Positions 24,007 to 35,838 of a DNA stretch of 54,659 nt are shown piece after piece (position 1 is the first letter of the stretch; each line of letters starts with the position of its first letter). The notes under the pieces were generated by a model. That model saw only the letters and a program-made list of their open reading frames with translations. It was not told where the DNA came from and ran no database searches. Both the position numbers and the translations under genes were made by a program. Location of the stretch: positions 1 through 54,659 of the forward strand of contig NZ_OBQD01000027.1 of the NCBI RefSeq assembly GCF_900220975.1. Reading direction: 5' to 3'. The DNA is from Rhizobium subbaraonis. GTDB lineage: Bacteria > Pseudomonadota > Alphaproteobacteria > Rhizobiales > Rhizobiaceae.

Positions 24007-24270
24007 ATGGTTTTCAAGGAAGGTACGTTTCACGGCGAGGTCCCAGAGCACTTCGACGGACCGCATCCGGCGCTGCTCGAAACGGCGGTGGCCGATGCAC
24101 TGGCCGCCGCCGGCACGATTGATCCCTCCGACGTGGCCGTGACGTGCGAAAAGGGGACCGTGTTTTTGACCGGGCGCGTCGGCTCGCCGGAGGAGATCGA
24201 GCGCGCCATCGCCATTGCCGCCTCCGTCGCTGGCGTCAAGGCGGTCGAATCGAAGCTTTCCGCCGGCTGA
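24007..24270 (+). CDS. BON domain protein
   Basis: This 87-residue protein starts at ATG 24007 after GGAGGA. It has no signal peptide. Residues about 20-85 form one BON domain: a helix 'ALLETAVADALAAAGTIDPS', strand 'VAVTCEKGTVFLTGRVGSPE', helix 'EIERAIAIAASVAGVKAVES'. BON domains bind phospholipid or serve as protein interaction modules in osmotic stress proteins. The gene stands alone, divergent from the cyclase. Confidence 0.9.
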   Translation: MVFKEGTFHGEVPEHFDGPHPALLETAVADALAAAGTIDPSDVAVTCEKGTVFLTGRVGSPEEIERAIAIAASVAGVKAVESKLSAG

Positions 24271-24351
24271 GGTGTCGGCGGCGCCGCGTCCCCATTGCCG
24301 CCCGGCGGGGTGAAATGCTACTGCAATGCAGCGAGGGAGACGCATTGCAGC

Positions 24352-25995
24352 ATGCTTGCCGAACGGTCGACATACGAGGAGCTCTGCCGGGATTTCCGCT
24401 GGCAGATACCTGAACGCTTCAATATAGGCACCGCTGTGGCGGACGTCTGGGCCGCGCGGGAGCCTGACCGGGTCTGCCTTCAGCATTTCTCGCCGGACGG
24501 CCTGCACCTCAGCATGACCTATGGCACGCTTGCGGCGCGCTCGTCGGCATTCGCGCGCGGACTGGCTGAAAAGGGCATAGGAGCGGGAGACCGGGTGGCG
24601 ATCCTGCTTCCGCAGGGCTTCGAGACGGTGATCGCGCATCTTGCCATCTACAAGCTCGGGGCGATCGCGCTGCCATTGGCCTTGCTGTTCGGCGCCGATG
24701 CGCTGGAATTCCGTCTCCGCGATGCGGGCGTGCGCGCCGTGGTCACCAACGCCTTCGGTTTCGAGCGCCTGACAGGCATTCGCGACGGCCTCGAAGCGCT
24801 TTCCCTCGTCGTGGTGACCGAGGGCGAGGTGCAGGACGGCGCGGTTCCATTTGCCGCGATGGAGGTGGGGGCCGGCGAACCGTTCGTCCCGGTGGACAGC
24901 GGGCCGGACGACCCGGCGTTGATGATCTATACGTCGGGCACCACCGGACCGCCCAAGGGGGCGCTGCATGGCCACCGGGTGCTTCTCGGCCACGTGCCGG
25001 GCTTCCAGATGCACCACGAGTTCCTGCCGCAGCCTGACGATCGGATATGGACGCCGGCGGACTGGGCCTGGGCAGGCGGTCTCCTGAACGTGCTCCTGCC
25101 TGCGCTTTTGCTCGGCGTGCCGGTGGTTTCGTCGCCGGGGCAGAAGTTCGATCCGCACATGGCCTACCGGATCATGGCGGAGATGGAGGTGCGCAACGCC
25201 TTCATTCCGCCGACCGCCCTGCGCCTGATGAAGAGCGTCGAAGATCCGCTCCGGTACTACGACCTGAAGCTGCGGACCATTGGTACCGCGGGCGAGGCGC
25301 TCGGGCGGGAGACGTGGGACTGGGTGCGCCGCACGCTCGGCATCACCATCAACGAGTTCTACGGCCAGACCGAATGCAACATCGTCATCGGATCCATCGG
25401 CAGCCTTGGCGTGTCGCGGCCGGGGCCGATCGGCAAGGCCGTGCCCGGGCATGTGGTCGCCGTCATCGATGCGGACGGCCGGGAACTGCCGCGCGATACG
25501 GCCGGGCAGATCGCGGTGCGGCGCCCCGACCCCGTCATGTTCCTGCGCTACTGGAACGACGAAGGCGCCACCGAGCGCAAGTTCATCGGCGACTGGATGA
25601 CGACCGGCGACCTCGGACGGATGGACGATGAAGGCTATATCACTTTCATCGGCCGGGACGACGACGTCATCACCTCGTCCGGCTATCGCATCGGCCCCAG
25701 CGAGGTGGAGGATTGTCTGGCAAGCCACCCCGCCGTGCAGCTTGCCGCCGTGGTCGGGAAGCCCGACCCGATCCGAACCGAGATCGTCAAGGCCTATGTC
25801 CTGCTCCGCCAGGGGTTTGCCGCCAGCGAGGCGCTCGCGGCCGAAATCAGCAACTGGGTGAAGACGCGGCTGTCGATGCATGAGTATCCGCGCGAGGTCG
25901 CCTTTGTCGATACGCTGCCGCTGACGACATCAGGAAAGGTCATCCGGCGGTTTCTGCGCGAACAGGCGATGGCCGAGACGCAAGCCGGCGCCTGA
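24352..25995 (+). CDS. Acyl-CoA synthetase (AMP-dependent synthetase/ligase)
   Basis: This 547-residue enzyme belongs to the ANL superfamily. The P-loop-like signature is 'IYTSGTTGPPKGALHG'; 'EFYGQTECN' is motif A5; 'WMTTGDLGRMDDEG' holds the ATP ribose-binding Asp; 'TTSGKVIRR' contains the C-terminal catalytic Lys. It activates a carboxylic acid with ATP and loads it on coenzyme A. 'TPADWAWAGGLLNVLLPALL' resembles acetyl-, propionyl- and medium-chain synthetases of the AcsM/benzoate-like subgroup, but the substrate cannot be assigned. The start is MLAERSTY at 24352. It is convergent with the GNAT gene. Confidence 0.92.
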   Translation: MLAERSTYEELCRDFRWQIPERFNIGTAVADVWAAREPDRVCLQHFSPDGLHLSMTYGTLAARSSAFARGLAEKGIGAGDRVAILLPQGFETVIAHLAIYKLGAIALPLALLFGADALEFRLRDAGVRAVVTNAFGFERLTGIRDGLEALSLVVVTEGEVQDGAVPFAAMEVGAGEPFVPVDSGPDDPALMIYTSGTTGPPKGALHGHRVLLGHVPGFQMHHEFLPQPDDRIWTPADWAWAGGLLNVLLPALLLGVPVVSSPGQKFDPHMAYRIMAEMEVRNAFIPPTALRLMKSVEDPLRYYDLKLRTIGTAGEALGRETWDWVRRTLGITINEFYGQTECNIVIGSIGSLGVSRPGPIGKAVPGHVVAVIDADGRELPRDTAGQIAVRRPDPVMFLRYWNDEGATERKFIGDWMTTGDLGRMDDEGYITFIGRDDDVITSSGYRIGPSEVEDCLASHPAVQLAAVVGKPDPIRTEIVKAYVLLRQGFAASEALAAEISNWVKTRLSMHEYPREVAFVDTLPLTTSGKVIRRFLREQAMAETQAGA

Positions 25996-26016
25996 TCGCT
26001 CACCGAATCGCAGGGT

Positions 26017-27282
26017 CTAACGCTTGGCCAGCGCGCGGATCTTGTCGCGCAGCAGGCGGGCGACGTTGCGGGTGTTGCGGTAGAGGTGCAACTGCGTCGC
26101 GACCTGGCGCACGTCGCGGTCGCGGTTCTGCTGAAGGCCTATGATGAGGGTTCCCATCTCCTCCCGCTCCTCCCAGAAACGGCTCATGACGGGATGATCC
26201 GGTACCGCGCAGGAATCAGAGCGGACGATGTTGGCATCGTCCAGGTGCCACTCGGTCAGCTGTGCGACCAGGAGCTTGCCCGGCGAGAAGCGGGCGAAGC
26301 TCTCGTCATAGGCGGTCTTCCAGGTATAGGCTTCGCCGCCGGCGAGGAAGACGATCATCGAGGCGATGGCCTTGCCGTCGAAGTCCAGCGTGTGGATGCG
26401 CACGCTGTCGGTCTCGGCGAGATTGGTGATGGCCTCGCGCGCAAACGCTGCGCGGTAGCGATCGTTTATCATCGCGGTGCGGCCGCGGCCCTTCCAGCCG
26501 GCGGCTTCGAGCAGCAGGAACTGCTCCATCCGCTGGCGGATTTCGGCCGGCTGGCGGGCGACGTGGTAGGTGACGTTGCCCATCATCTCCAGCTTGCGCC
26601 ACTGGCGCTGCAACTCTCTGAAATGCTGGGGCGAAATCGCGCGCTTGAGGTAGGCCTGGCCGTCGAGCAGGCTTTCGAGCATCGGCCGGCGATAGGTGTT
26701 GGCGACCGTGAGGGGAAGGTTGCGCCCGATCGCCACGGCACGGGCAAGGGCTGCGAACGGGCCGTCGAGGCGCAAATCGGGCAAGACGAGGATCGGCGGC
26801 AGGCCGTTGCCGGCCTCCGCCAGTCCCTCGTAGAGATTGTCGATCGTTTCCGCCGCCTCCTCGGCATCCACGAGCGGCGTGCCGAGCGGGCCGAAGGGAT
26901 TGGACCAGGCCCGGATGATGGCCGTTCCGACGGAAAAGCCCGGACGTTCTATCGAAAACGGCATCAGGAAGCGGATCCGGCTGCGGCGCGCGTCCTCGTC
27001 GCGGATCAGGGAAAGCCGTACCGTGCGATCCTCCAGCCGCGGCATGGCGGGGGCGAGGAAGCGGCCGGTGAAAAAGACGTTCGGCTCTACCGCTCGGTTC
27101 GCCAGGAAGTCCAGTTCCTGCTGCAGCTCATAGCCGGCGATCGCCGGATAGAACGAGAGCGAACGGCCGGGACGACCGATCGGGATGCGATGGTCGGCTG
27201 CGGGCGCCTGTTGTGCGGCGGCGGGAACGGCGCCATGCGGCGCGCCCAGTCCCTCGTTTCCGGATCCCGAGATGAAGGTCAT
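26017..27282 (-). CDS. GNAT/FemAB-like acetyltransferase (CelD/BcsL type)
   Basis: This 421-residue protein begins at the ATG complementary to 27280-27282, one base after the flippase stop, so the two are translated together. The C-terminal half (about 230-380) matches the Acetyltransf_6/CelD domain: 'FRELQRQWRKLEMMGNVTYH', 'FLLLEAAGWKGRGRTAMIND', 'FARFSPGKLLVAQLTEWHLD'. Such proteins acylate envelope polysaccharides or lipids. With the flippase upstream, a role in decorating an exported glycan is likely. The acyl donor and target are unknown. Confidence 0.8.
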   Translation of the reverse strand: MTFISGSGNEGLGAPHGAVPAAAQQAPAADHRIPIGRPGRSLSFYPAIAGYELQQELDFLANRAVEPNVFFTGRFLAPAMPRLEDRTVRLSLIRDEDARRSRIRFLMPFSIERPGFSVGTAIIRAWSNPFGPLGTPLVDAEEAAETIDNLYEGLAEAGNGLPPILVLPDLRLDGPFAALARAVAIGRNLPLTVANTYRRPMLESLLDGQAYLKRAISPQHFRELQRQWRKLEMMGNVTYHVARQPAEIRQRMEQFLLLEAAGWKGRGRTAMINDRYRAAFAREAITNLAETDSVRIHTLDFDGKAIASMIVFLAGGEAYTWKTAYDESFARFSPGKLLVAQLTEWHLDDANIVRSDSCAVPDHPVMSRFWEEREEMGTLIIGLQQNRDRDVRQVATQLHLYRNTRNVARLLRDKIRALAKR

Positions 27283-27283
27283 G

Positions 27284-28753
27284 TCATTCCGTCCTGTCTC
27301 GTCGTGCCGCAGCCGTTGCCGGACTTGCGAACGCAAAGATGGTGATGCCGAGCATGCGGCGCACGGCGGCATAGAGGAGGGCCGCCTCGATCGCCATGGC
27401 GCCCGCTGTGGCGATCGCCGCCCCATCGATACCGAAGGGCGGGATCAAGGCGACGTTGAGGCCGATATTGGCCGCGAGTGCCACGGCATAGAGCACCATG
27501 CACAGCTTCTGCTGTCCGGCCATCATCAGAAGGACCTCTCCGGGGCCGACGGTGGCCTTGGCGAGGATGCCGACCAAAAGGATGACCATGACGCCATAGC
27601 CGGCCGTAAACGCGGGGCCGAACAGAGAGAGCAGGAAGTGCCCGACCAGCAGGACACCGAGGCCCACGGCAAGAGAGGGCCAGAAGCTCCAGCGCACCGT
27701 CTCGCCGGCGAAGGCGGCAAGGCCCTCGCGGTCGCCCTGACCGTAGAGGGAGGAGAAGCGCGGTGCGGCGGCGGCCTTCACGGCGAACAGGACGAAGTGG
27801 ACAAGCGCCATCGTCTTGGCCGCCGCGTAGTAGATCGCGACACTTTCCGGATCCAGAACCAGGCCGACGACGACGACGTCGGAATTGGTCAGGAGGAAGC
27901 CGAAGCCCTCGATCAGGAAGATCGGCAGCGACATCCTGATCCAGGTGGAAAACTCGATCCGGCGCGGTCCGCGGCTGTAGGTGCGATGGAGACGTCGGCT
28001 GACGTCGAAGAACTGGACGAGCGAGGTCAGGTAGGTCGCGGCCAGCGCGGCCGCCATTGCGGTCTGGGCGGTGTGTTCGGCGCCCGCCGTCACCGCGGCC
28101 ACCATGAAGACGAGGATGAGGAGCGGGCGGACGATGTAGGTGGGGCTGAGTGCCGCGATCGCCCAGCTATGCGCGCGAGCGGTGCCCTCCAGCACGTCGC
28201 CAAGCGCGATCATCGGCAGGCAGAAGATGCCGAGGAAGACCGGGACGACATAGAAGCTCTCGACACGATCGCGCAGCAGCCACAGCGCGAGAAGCCCGAC
28301 GGTGGCGAGTGCGGTGGCCGAGAGCATCGAGAAATTTCGCGCCGCCGACGTCAGCCCGCGGATCTCCGGATGCGCGTTCTGCGCACTGTATTGCGGCAGG
28401 AAGCGGATGACAGTCGAGTGAAATCCGAGGCAGGAAAGGTTGCCGAAGATGATCACCAGAACCCAGACGAAGACGAAGATGCCGTATTCGAACTCGCCCA
28501 TCATGCGGGCCATGATGATCTGGGAGATGAAGGCGATGGCAGCGCTCGCCACGCGGATCGCAAACGCGATCAGGGCCATACGCTGGGCGAGGTTGTGCGG
28601 TGCGTTGCCGGAAAATGCCTCGGCGAGCTGCCGCGTGACGGGGGCAACCCTGCGGCGCAGACCGTTTGGCAGCAATTTCTCCGCCGACTGAATCACCGCC
28701 ATGAACACAGGAACCCGCACACTACGCAAAACAGAAAATACCCGCGTAGTCAT
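27284..28753 (-). CDS. Polysaccharide flippase, MOP superfamily (Wzx type)
   Basis: This 489-residue integral membrane protein has about 12-14 hydrophobic segments ('ASAAIAFISQIIMARMMG', 'VLLMMAGQQKLCMVLYAVAL') and the internal repeat of MOP flippases; the C-terminal 'YGVMVILLVGILAKATVGPG' is the polysaccharide-synthesis C domain. It probably moves a lipid-linked sugar across the inner membrane. The first 60 residues are polar and unusually long for Wzx. A later start (at MALIAFAIRVA) would remove them, but no better ribosome site is seen there. Partner of the GNAT gene downstream. Confidence 0.88.
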   Translation of the reverse strand: MTTRVFSVLRSVRVPVFMAVIQSAEKLLPNGLRRRVAPVTRQLAEAFSGNAPHNLAQRMALIAFAIRVASAAIAFISQIIMARMMGEFEYGIFVFVWVLVIIFGNLSCLGFHSTVIRFLPQYSAQNAHPEIRGLTSAARNFSMLSATALATVGLLALWLLRDRVESFYVVPVFLGIFCLPMIALGDVLEGTARAHSWAIAALSPTYIVRPLLILVFMVAAVTAGAEHTAQTAMAAALAATYLTSLVQFFDVSRRLHRTYSRGPRRIEFSTWIRMSLPIFLIEGFGFLLTNSDVVVVGLVLDPESVAIYYAAAKTMALVHFVLFAVKAAAAPRFSSLYGQGDREGLAAFAGETVRWSFWPSLAVGLGVLLVGHFLLSLFGPAFTAGYGVMVILLVGILAKATVGPGEVLLMMAGQQKLCMVLYAVALAANIGLNVALIPPFGIDGAAIATAGAMAIEAALLYAAVRRMLGITIFAFASPATAAARRDRTE

Positions 28754-28853
28754 GCCAGATCACGGTTAACAAACAGTGGGCAGCCGCTGCGAGAGATCGC
28801 GTGGGCGGGGATACCCACCGCCGATCGGCGCGCGGAGGGTTGCCGGAAGCAGC

Positions 28854-28875
28854 GATGCCGCCCGAAGGCGGCATC
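28854..28875 (-). terminator. Hairpin downstream of secA
   Basis: Minus-strand stem of nine pairs (GATGCCGCC / GGCGGCATC) with a TTCG tetraloop begins 26 bases after the secA stop. There is no T-run, so termination may be incomplete. Confidence 0.5.
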
Positions 28876-28900
28876 GAAACTTTGAACTGTGCGGCTTGCC

Positions 28901-31618
<2,718 letters not shown>

Positions 31619-31762
31619 CGGGATGGTCCTTTCTTCTCTGTCGAAGGCGCTTCTTTCGGGCCGACGATGGTGCGTGCAAACCACTTGAAACGCCCGGAAA
31701 CGTTCTGGACGCGGGATTGCGTGACAGATAAGAGGGGGGTCGAATGATGTCAACGGCGCATT

Positions 31763-31776
31763 CGGTTACACAACCG
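31763..31776. promoter_or_regulatory. Palindrome in the secA/parvulin divergent promoter region
   Basis: CGGTT-ACAC-AACCG is a perfect inverted repeat halfway between the two divergent genes, the arrangement of an operator for a dimeric regulator. No regulator is known to me for it. Confidence 0.3.
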
Positions 31777-31846
31777 CCACATTCCGGTGCTGTTGAACCG
31801 ATTGAGAGCCGATTTCGATCCGAGATTGGTGGACCCTGAAAGGTTT

Positions 31847-32737
31847 ATGAGGATGTTCAAATACAGCAAGCTCGCAGCCGTTGCGCTGATTGCGATCGCG
31901 GCCGCTCATGGTTCGGCCCTGGCTCAGGACGCCACCGATCCGGTTGTGGCCAAGGTCGGAGGCGTCGAGGTCCGCCAGTCCGAAATCGACCTCGCAACCG
32001 CAGGCCTCGACCCGCAGTTGGCAAACCTGCCGCCTGAGCAGAAGAAGGTCGCCGCGCTGTCGGCGATCATCGACGTGAAGGTGCTCGCCGCCGGCGCCAC
32101 CAAGGAAGGCCTGGAGAACGACGAGCAGTTCAAGCAGCGCGTCGCCTTCCTGACGGAGCGCGAACTGCACAACGCCTACTTCAAGAAACACGTCGTCGAC
32201 GCGATTACGCCGGAAGAGGTGAAGGCGCGCTACGAAAAGGAAATCGCAGCGATCGAGCCGCAGGAAGAAGTGAAGGCGCGCCACATCCTGGTCAAGACCG
32301 AGCAGGAAGCCAAGGACGTCATCGCGGCGCTGGACGGCGGCAAGGACTTCGCCGAACTCGCCAAAGAAAAGTCGACCGATGCGGCCTCCGAGGGCGGTGA
32401 TCTCGGCTATTTCACCAAGGGCCGGATGGTGCCGGAATTCGAGGTGGCGGCGTTCGCACTCGAAAAGGGCGCCTATACCAAGGAGCCGGTCAAGACGCAG
32501 TTCGGCTACCACGTCATTCTCATCGAGGACAAGCGCAAGCAGGCGCCCCCGACGCTGGAGCAGGTCGAGCCGCAGGTTCGCCAGCTTCTGATGCGTGACA
32601 AGTACGTCGCACTTCTCGACGCTGCCAAGGCCGCTTCGAGCGTGGAGATCGAAGACCCGGCCCTGAAGAAGGCCTACGACGAGATCAACAATCCTCAGCC
32701 GGCGGCGGAGAGCCAGCCTGCCGAAGAGAACAAGTAA
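31847..32737 (+). CDS. Periplasmic parvulin peptidyl-prolyl isomerase
   Basis: This 296-residue protein starts at ATG 31847 (or ATG 31853, two codons later). Residues 1-27 are a signal peptide with basic start and cleavage after 'AAHGSALA'. Residues 30-130 are a SurA-like chaperone segment ('DPVVAKVGGVEVRQSEIDLA'). The parvulin domain spans about 143-240: 'VKARHILVKTEQEAKDVIAA', 'LAKEKSTDAASEGGDLGYF', 'FGYHVILIEDKR'. The C-end is rich in Ala/Gln/Glu. It assists outer membrane and secreted protein folding. The same neighbour order (secA-parvulin-argJ) is usual in rhizobia. Confidence 0.93.
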   Translation: MRMFKYSKLAAVALIAIAAAHGSALAQDATDPVVAKVGGVEVRQSEIDLATAGLDPQLANLPPEQKKVAALSAIIDVKVLAAGATKEGLENDEQFKQRVAFLTERELHNAYFKKHVVDAITPEEVKARYEKEIAAIEPQEEVKARHILVKTEQEAKDVIAALDGGKDFAELAKEKSTDAASEGGDLGYFTKGRMVPEFEVAAFALEKGAYTKEPVKTQFGYHVILIEDKRKQAPPTLEQVEPQVRQLLMRDKYVALLDAAKAASSVEIEDPALKKAYDEINNPQPAAESQPAEENK

Positions 32738-32747
32738 TCCTGCCAAT

Positions 32748-32771
32748 GACCCGCCCTCGTGGCGGGTCTTC
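32748..32771 (+). terminator. Hairpin between parvulin gene and argJ
   Basis: Perfect eight-pair stem GACCCGCC / GGCGGGTC with loop CTCGT starts 11 bases after the stop, followed by TTCC. Weak T tail, so possibly an attenuating terminator. Confidence 0.5.
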
Positions 32772-32791
32772 CATTGCCTACGGGAAGTCTC

Positions 32792-34033
32792 ATGTCCGGT
32801 TCCGTCTCTCCGCTCGCTCCAAAATCCTATGCCGAGATGCCGCCGGTCCGCGGCGTGCGCATGGCGACCGCCGCCGCCGGCATCAAGTACAAGGGGCGCA
32901 CCGACGTCCTGATGATGGTGTTCGATGAGCCGGCCTCGGTCGCCGGTGTGTTCACGCGCTCCAAGTGTCCGTCGGCGCCCGTGGATTTCTGCCGGGCCAA
33001 CCTTCCGGCGGGCCGGGCGCGTGCGGTCGTGGTCAATTCCGGCAACGCGAACGCGTTCACCGGCAAGAAGGGACGCGAATCGACGGCGATGACGGCTGCT
33101 GCCGCGGCGAGCGCGGTCGGCTGCAGCGAAAGCGAGGTTTTCCTCGCTTCCACCGGCGTCATCGGCGAGCCGCTCGATGCGACCAAGTTTTCCGGCGTGC
33201 TCGACGGGCTGGCCGTCTCGGCGACCGACAATTTCTGGTTCGAGGCCGCCAAGGCCATCATGACCACCGACACCTATCCGAAGGTTGCCACCCGCACCGC
33301 CCGGATCGGCGACGTGACCGTCCGCATCAACGGCATCGCCAAGGGCGCAGGCATGATCGCGCCCGACATGGCGACCATGCTTTCGTTTGTTGTCACCGAC
33401 GCCGATCTGCCGGCTGCAACACTGCAGGCGCTTCTGTCCGAAGGCGTCGAGCCGACGTTCAACGCGGTGACGGTGGACAGCGACACTTCGACATCCGACA
33501 CGTTGATGCTTTTTGCGACGGGCGCGGCCAAGGCGGACGGGCAGAAGGCCATCTCCGGTCCCTCCGATCCGGCGCTGGTCGATTTCAAGGCGGCGCTGAA
33601 CGATCTTTTGAAGGACCTGGCGCTGCAGGTCGTGCGCGACGGTGAAGGCGCCCGCAAGATGGTGGCAATCACCGTCGAAGGTGCGGAGAGCGACGCTGCC
33701 GCCAAGCGCATCGCGCTGTCCATCGCCAATTCGCCGCTCGTCAAGACGGCCGTCGCCGGCGAGGACGCCAACTGGGGTCGCATCGTGATGGCGGTCGGTA
33801 AATCCGGCGAGATGGCTGACCGCGACCGCCTGGCGATCTGGTTCGGCGACGTCCGCGTGGCCGTGAACGGAGAGCGCGATCCCGACTATTCGGAGGCCGC
33901 TGCTTCCGCCGTGATGAAGGAAGAGGACATAGCCGTCCGCGTCGATATCGGCCTGGGCTCGGGCAAGGCGACCGTGTGGACCTGCGACCTCACCAAGGAG
34001 TATGTCGAGATCAACGGCGACTACCGCAGCTGA
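32792..34033 (+). CDS. argJ: Bifunctional ornithine acetyltransferase / N-acetylglutamate synthase
   Basis: This 413-residue enzyme starts at ATG 32792 after GGAAG. It transfers the acetyl group from N-acetylornithine to glutamate in the cyclic arginine pathway. The precursor cuts itself before Thr195 in 'APDMATML', giving alpha and beta chains. '[10 protein letters not shown]', 'SSGSAA'-like '[10 protein letters not shown]' and the C-terminal '[20 protein letters not shown]' are conserved ArgJ blocks. Nothing is missing. Whether it is bifunctional or only the transferase cannot be told from sequence. GNAT and mutT genes follow in the same direction. Confidence 0.97.
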   Translation: MSGSVSPLAPKSYAEMPPVRGVRMATAAAGIKYKGRTDVLMMVFDEPASVAGVFTRSKCPSAPVDFCRANLPAGRARAVVVNSGNANAFTGKKGRESTAMTAAAAASAVGCSESEVFLASTGVIGEPLDATKFSGVLDGLAVSATDNFWFEAAKAIMTTDTYPKVATRTARIGDVTVRINGIAKGAGMIAPDMATMLSFVVTDADLPAATLQALLSEGVEPTFNAVTVDSDTSTSDTLMLFATGAAKADGQKAISGPSDPALVDFKAALNDLLKDLALQVVRDGEGARKMVAITVEGAESDAAAKRIALSIANSPLVKTAVAGEDANWGRIVMAVGKSGEMADRDRLAIWFGDVRVAVNGERDPDYSEAAASAVMKEEDIAVRVDIGLGSGKATVWTCDLTKEYVEINGDYRS

Positions 34034-34046
34034 AGACTGGGATGCA

Positions 34047-34865
34047 ATGAGCGTGACCGATACCGATACCGACATCCTTCACTTCACGGAGAGGAATGCC
34101 TTGGCCGATCTGGCAAGCGTTCGCCGGCTTGAAGCGGTCGGCTTTCGCGCCTGGCCGGCAGCTTCCACCCAGTATGACGGGAGCTGGCTGATCCGGCTGA
34201 ATGCCGGCCATCCTTCCAAGCGGCTGAATTCCGTCAACCCGCTCGATCCCTCCGACGTCCGCGACATGGCGGTGCGGCTGGAGAAGGCGGCGAAGCGCTT
34301 TGCAGACTACGGGCGCCCCTTGCTGTTGCGGCAGACGCCGCTGACGCCGCCCGCCCTCGTTGCGCTGATGGATCACAAGGGCTGGGGTCATGTGGGCGAG
34401 ACTGCGGTCATGGTTGCGGATCTTTCGGAACCGCTGACCACCGATCCCGATGGGCTGGAGCATCTTCCGAGCCGCGACGTCGGCCGCTTCGTCGATGCGC
34501 GCATTCGCGTCTCCGGTGACGACCCGGCGCTGAAGCCGGGGCTGACCGAGATCATCAATGCGATCATTCCGGAAGCGGGGCTGTTCATCTTCGAGGATCC
34601 GGATTCAGGCCCGACGGGCGTGTCGCTCGCGATCCACGACAACGATCTTGCCGGCGTCCTGCAACTGGCCGTGGCTCCGCAGGCGCGCGGACGCGGCATC
34701 GGTACGGCGATCCTGCATTCGTCGATGCGCTGGGCGCGGCTGCGCGGCGCCAGGCGTGTGTGGGTGCAGGCCGAACTCGACAACGACGCGGCGAGCGCGC
34801 TCTATCGCAAGGCCGGCTTCAGCGAAGTCTACCGCTATATCTATCGTGGCCCGGTGGCGAGATGA
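34047..34865 (+). CDS. GNAT family N-acetyltransferase
   Basis: This 272-residue protein starts at ATG 34047, 13 bases after argJ. The C-terminal GNAT domain carries motif A 'LAVAPQARGRGIGTAIL' for acetyl-CoA binding and ends 'ALYRKAGFSEVYRYIY'. The N-terminal half, about 130 residues with 'LRQTPLTPPALVALMDHKGW', is typical of the rhizobial argJ-linked group. Substrate unknown. The stop overlaps the mutT start (ATGA), so the three genes argJ, GNAT and mutT probably form an operon. Confidence 0.9.
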   Translation: MSVTDTDTDILHFTERNALADLASVRRLEAVGFRAWPAASTQYDGSWLIRLNAGHPSKRLNSVNPLDPSDVRDMAVRLEKAAKRFADYGRPLLLRQTPLTPPALVALMDHKGWGHVGETAVMVADLSEPLTTDPDGLEHLPSRDVGRFVDARIRVSGDDPALKPGLTEIINAIIPEAGLFIFEDPDSGPTGVSLAIHDNDLAGVLQLAVAPQARGRGIGTAILHSSMRWARLRGARRVWVQAELDNDAASALYRKAGFSEVYRYIYRGPVAR

Positions 34866-35278
34866 CCGAGACGCACTCGCGCAAGATTCTGCTTGTCGCC
34901 GCCTGCGCGCTGATCGATGCCGACGGACGCATTCTTCTGGCTCAGCGGCCAGAGGGCAAGTCGCTTGCCGGACTGTGGGAGTTTCCCGGCGGCAAGGTGG
35001 AGCCCGGGGAGACTCCCGAGGAGACGCTGATCCGCGAATTGCAGGAAGAACTCGGCGTGACCACGAAGGTCGCCTGCCTGGCACCGCTGACGTTTGCCAG
35101 CCACAGCTACGACGACTTTCATCTTCTGATGCCCCTCTATGTCTGCCGCCGGTTCGAGGGAACCGCGCATGGCCGGGAGGGACAGGCGGTGAAGTGGGTC
35201 AAGCCGAAAATGCTGCGCGACTATCCGATGCCGCCGGCCGACGAGCCGCTGATCCCCTATCTGATGGACCTGTTGTGA
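34862..35278 (+). CDS. mutT: (8-oxo)-dGTP diphosphatase MutT
   Basis: This 138-residue Nudix hydrolase begins at ATG 34862 inside the GNAT stop. The Nudix box is intact: 'GGKVEPGETPEETL' followed by 'IRELQEELGV' fits G-x5-E-x7-R-E-x2-E-E-x-G. It has the MutT-specific start 'VAACALIDADGRILLAQRPE' and 'LAGLWEFPGG'. It removes oxidised dGTP from the nucleotide pool and so prevents A:T to C:G changes. A candidate terminator follows. Confidence 0.95.
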   Translation: MTETHSRKILLVAACALIDADGRILLAQRPEGKSLAGLWEFPGGKVEPGETPEETLIRELQEELGVTTKVACLAPLTFASHSYDDFHLLMPLYVCRRFEGTAHGREGQAVKWVKPKMLRDYPMPPADEPLIPYLMDLL

Positions 35279-35304
35279 TTTTGGATCACTTCGGCGCCTT
35301 TTCG

Positions 35305-35330
35305 AGCGTTCGTTAATCGAACGTTTATTC
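35305..35330 (+). terminator. Terminator-like hairpin after mutT
   Basis: AGCGTTCG and CGAACGTT form an eight-pair stem with one G-T pair around TTAAT, followed by TTTATT. It closes the argJ-GNAT-mutT unit. Confidence 0.6.
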
Positions 35331-35459
35331 CCTTGCTCTTAAAATGACCCCGCTGGCGCGTGCTGACCCTGATTTTGTGCGCGGCAGGCAAGGCATTTGA
35401 GCAGGCGCAAGCATCCCGGATGCAGGCGCCGGTAGGATGTCCCATCGAGAGACAAGACA

Positions 35460-35771
35460 ATGCGCGACGACGAATTCTGGAAAGCGGTACAGGACAAGGA
35501 TCTTACGTCGGTTCCCGGCAACGGCCGCATCGGCGTGCTCAACCTTGCGCTTCTGTTCGGCACGGCGGCGATCGCACTGGCGCTCGTGCTGGCGCCTGTT
35601 CTTTCGTCGCGGACGAACACGCGCATGCTGGCGCAGTCTCCGGAAGACTTCGACATGATGTCGACCGGCTCGGTTCCCCAGCGCAGCGAAGGCAAGCGCT
35701 ACACGGTTCGTCGGAGCGTGTTGCAGGAAATGCCCGGTGCCGTCTGTATAGTCGGCGAGAACGGCTGCTGA
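35460..35771 (+). CDS. Small single-pass membrane protein next to Flp pilin
   Basis: This 103-residue protein starts at ATG 35460. Residues about 24-48 are one membrane helix ('GVLNLALLFGTAAIALALVL'); the N-terminus (24 residues) is cytoplasmic by charge and the C-terminus ends 'PGAVCIVGENGC' with two Cys. It is a conserved rhizobial protein of unknown function. It lies 67 bases before an Flp pilin gene, so a link with pilus assembly is possible. Confidence 0.75.
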   Translation: MRDDEFWKAVQDKDLTSVPGNGRIGVLNLALLFGTAAIALALVLAPVLSSRTNTRMLAQSPEDFDMMSTGSVPQRSEGKRYTVRRSVLQEMPGAVCIVGENGC

Positions 35772-35838
35772 GACGGCGTATCATTCACAATCGACGGCGT
35801 GCGCGCCGGGACGTCAGAGTATAACGAGCGAGGTCGTA

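Noticed and set aside
23902-25881. Minus-strand frame of 659 codons opposite the acyl-CoA synthetase
   Set aside because: Shadow; the plus strand has all ANL motifs.
31766-34075. Long minus-strand frame opposite parvulin and argJ
   Set aside because: Antisense of two certain genes and spans their boundary, which a real gene would not follow.
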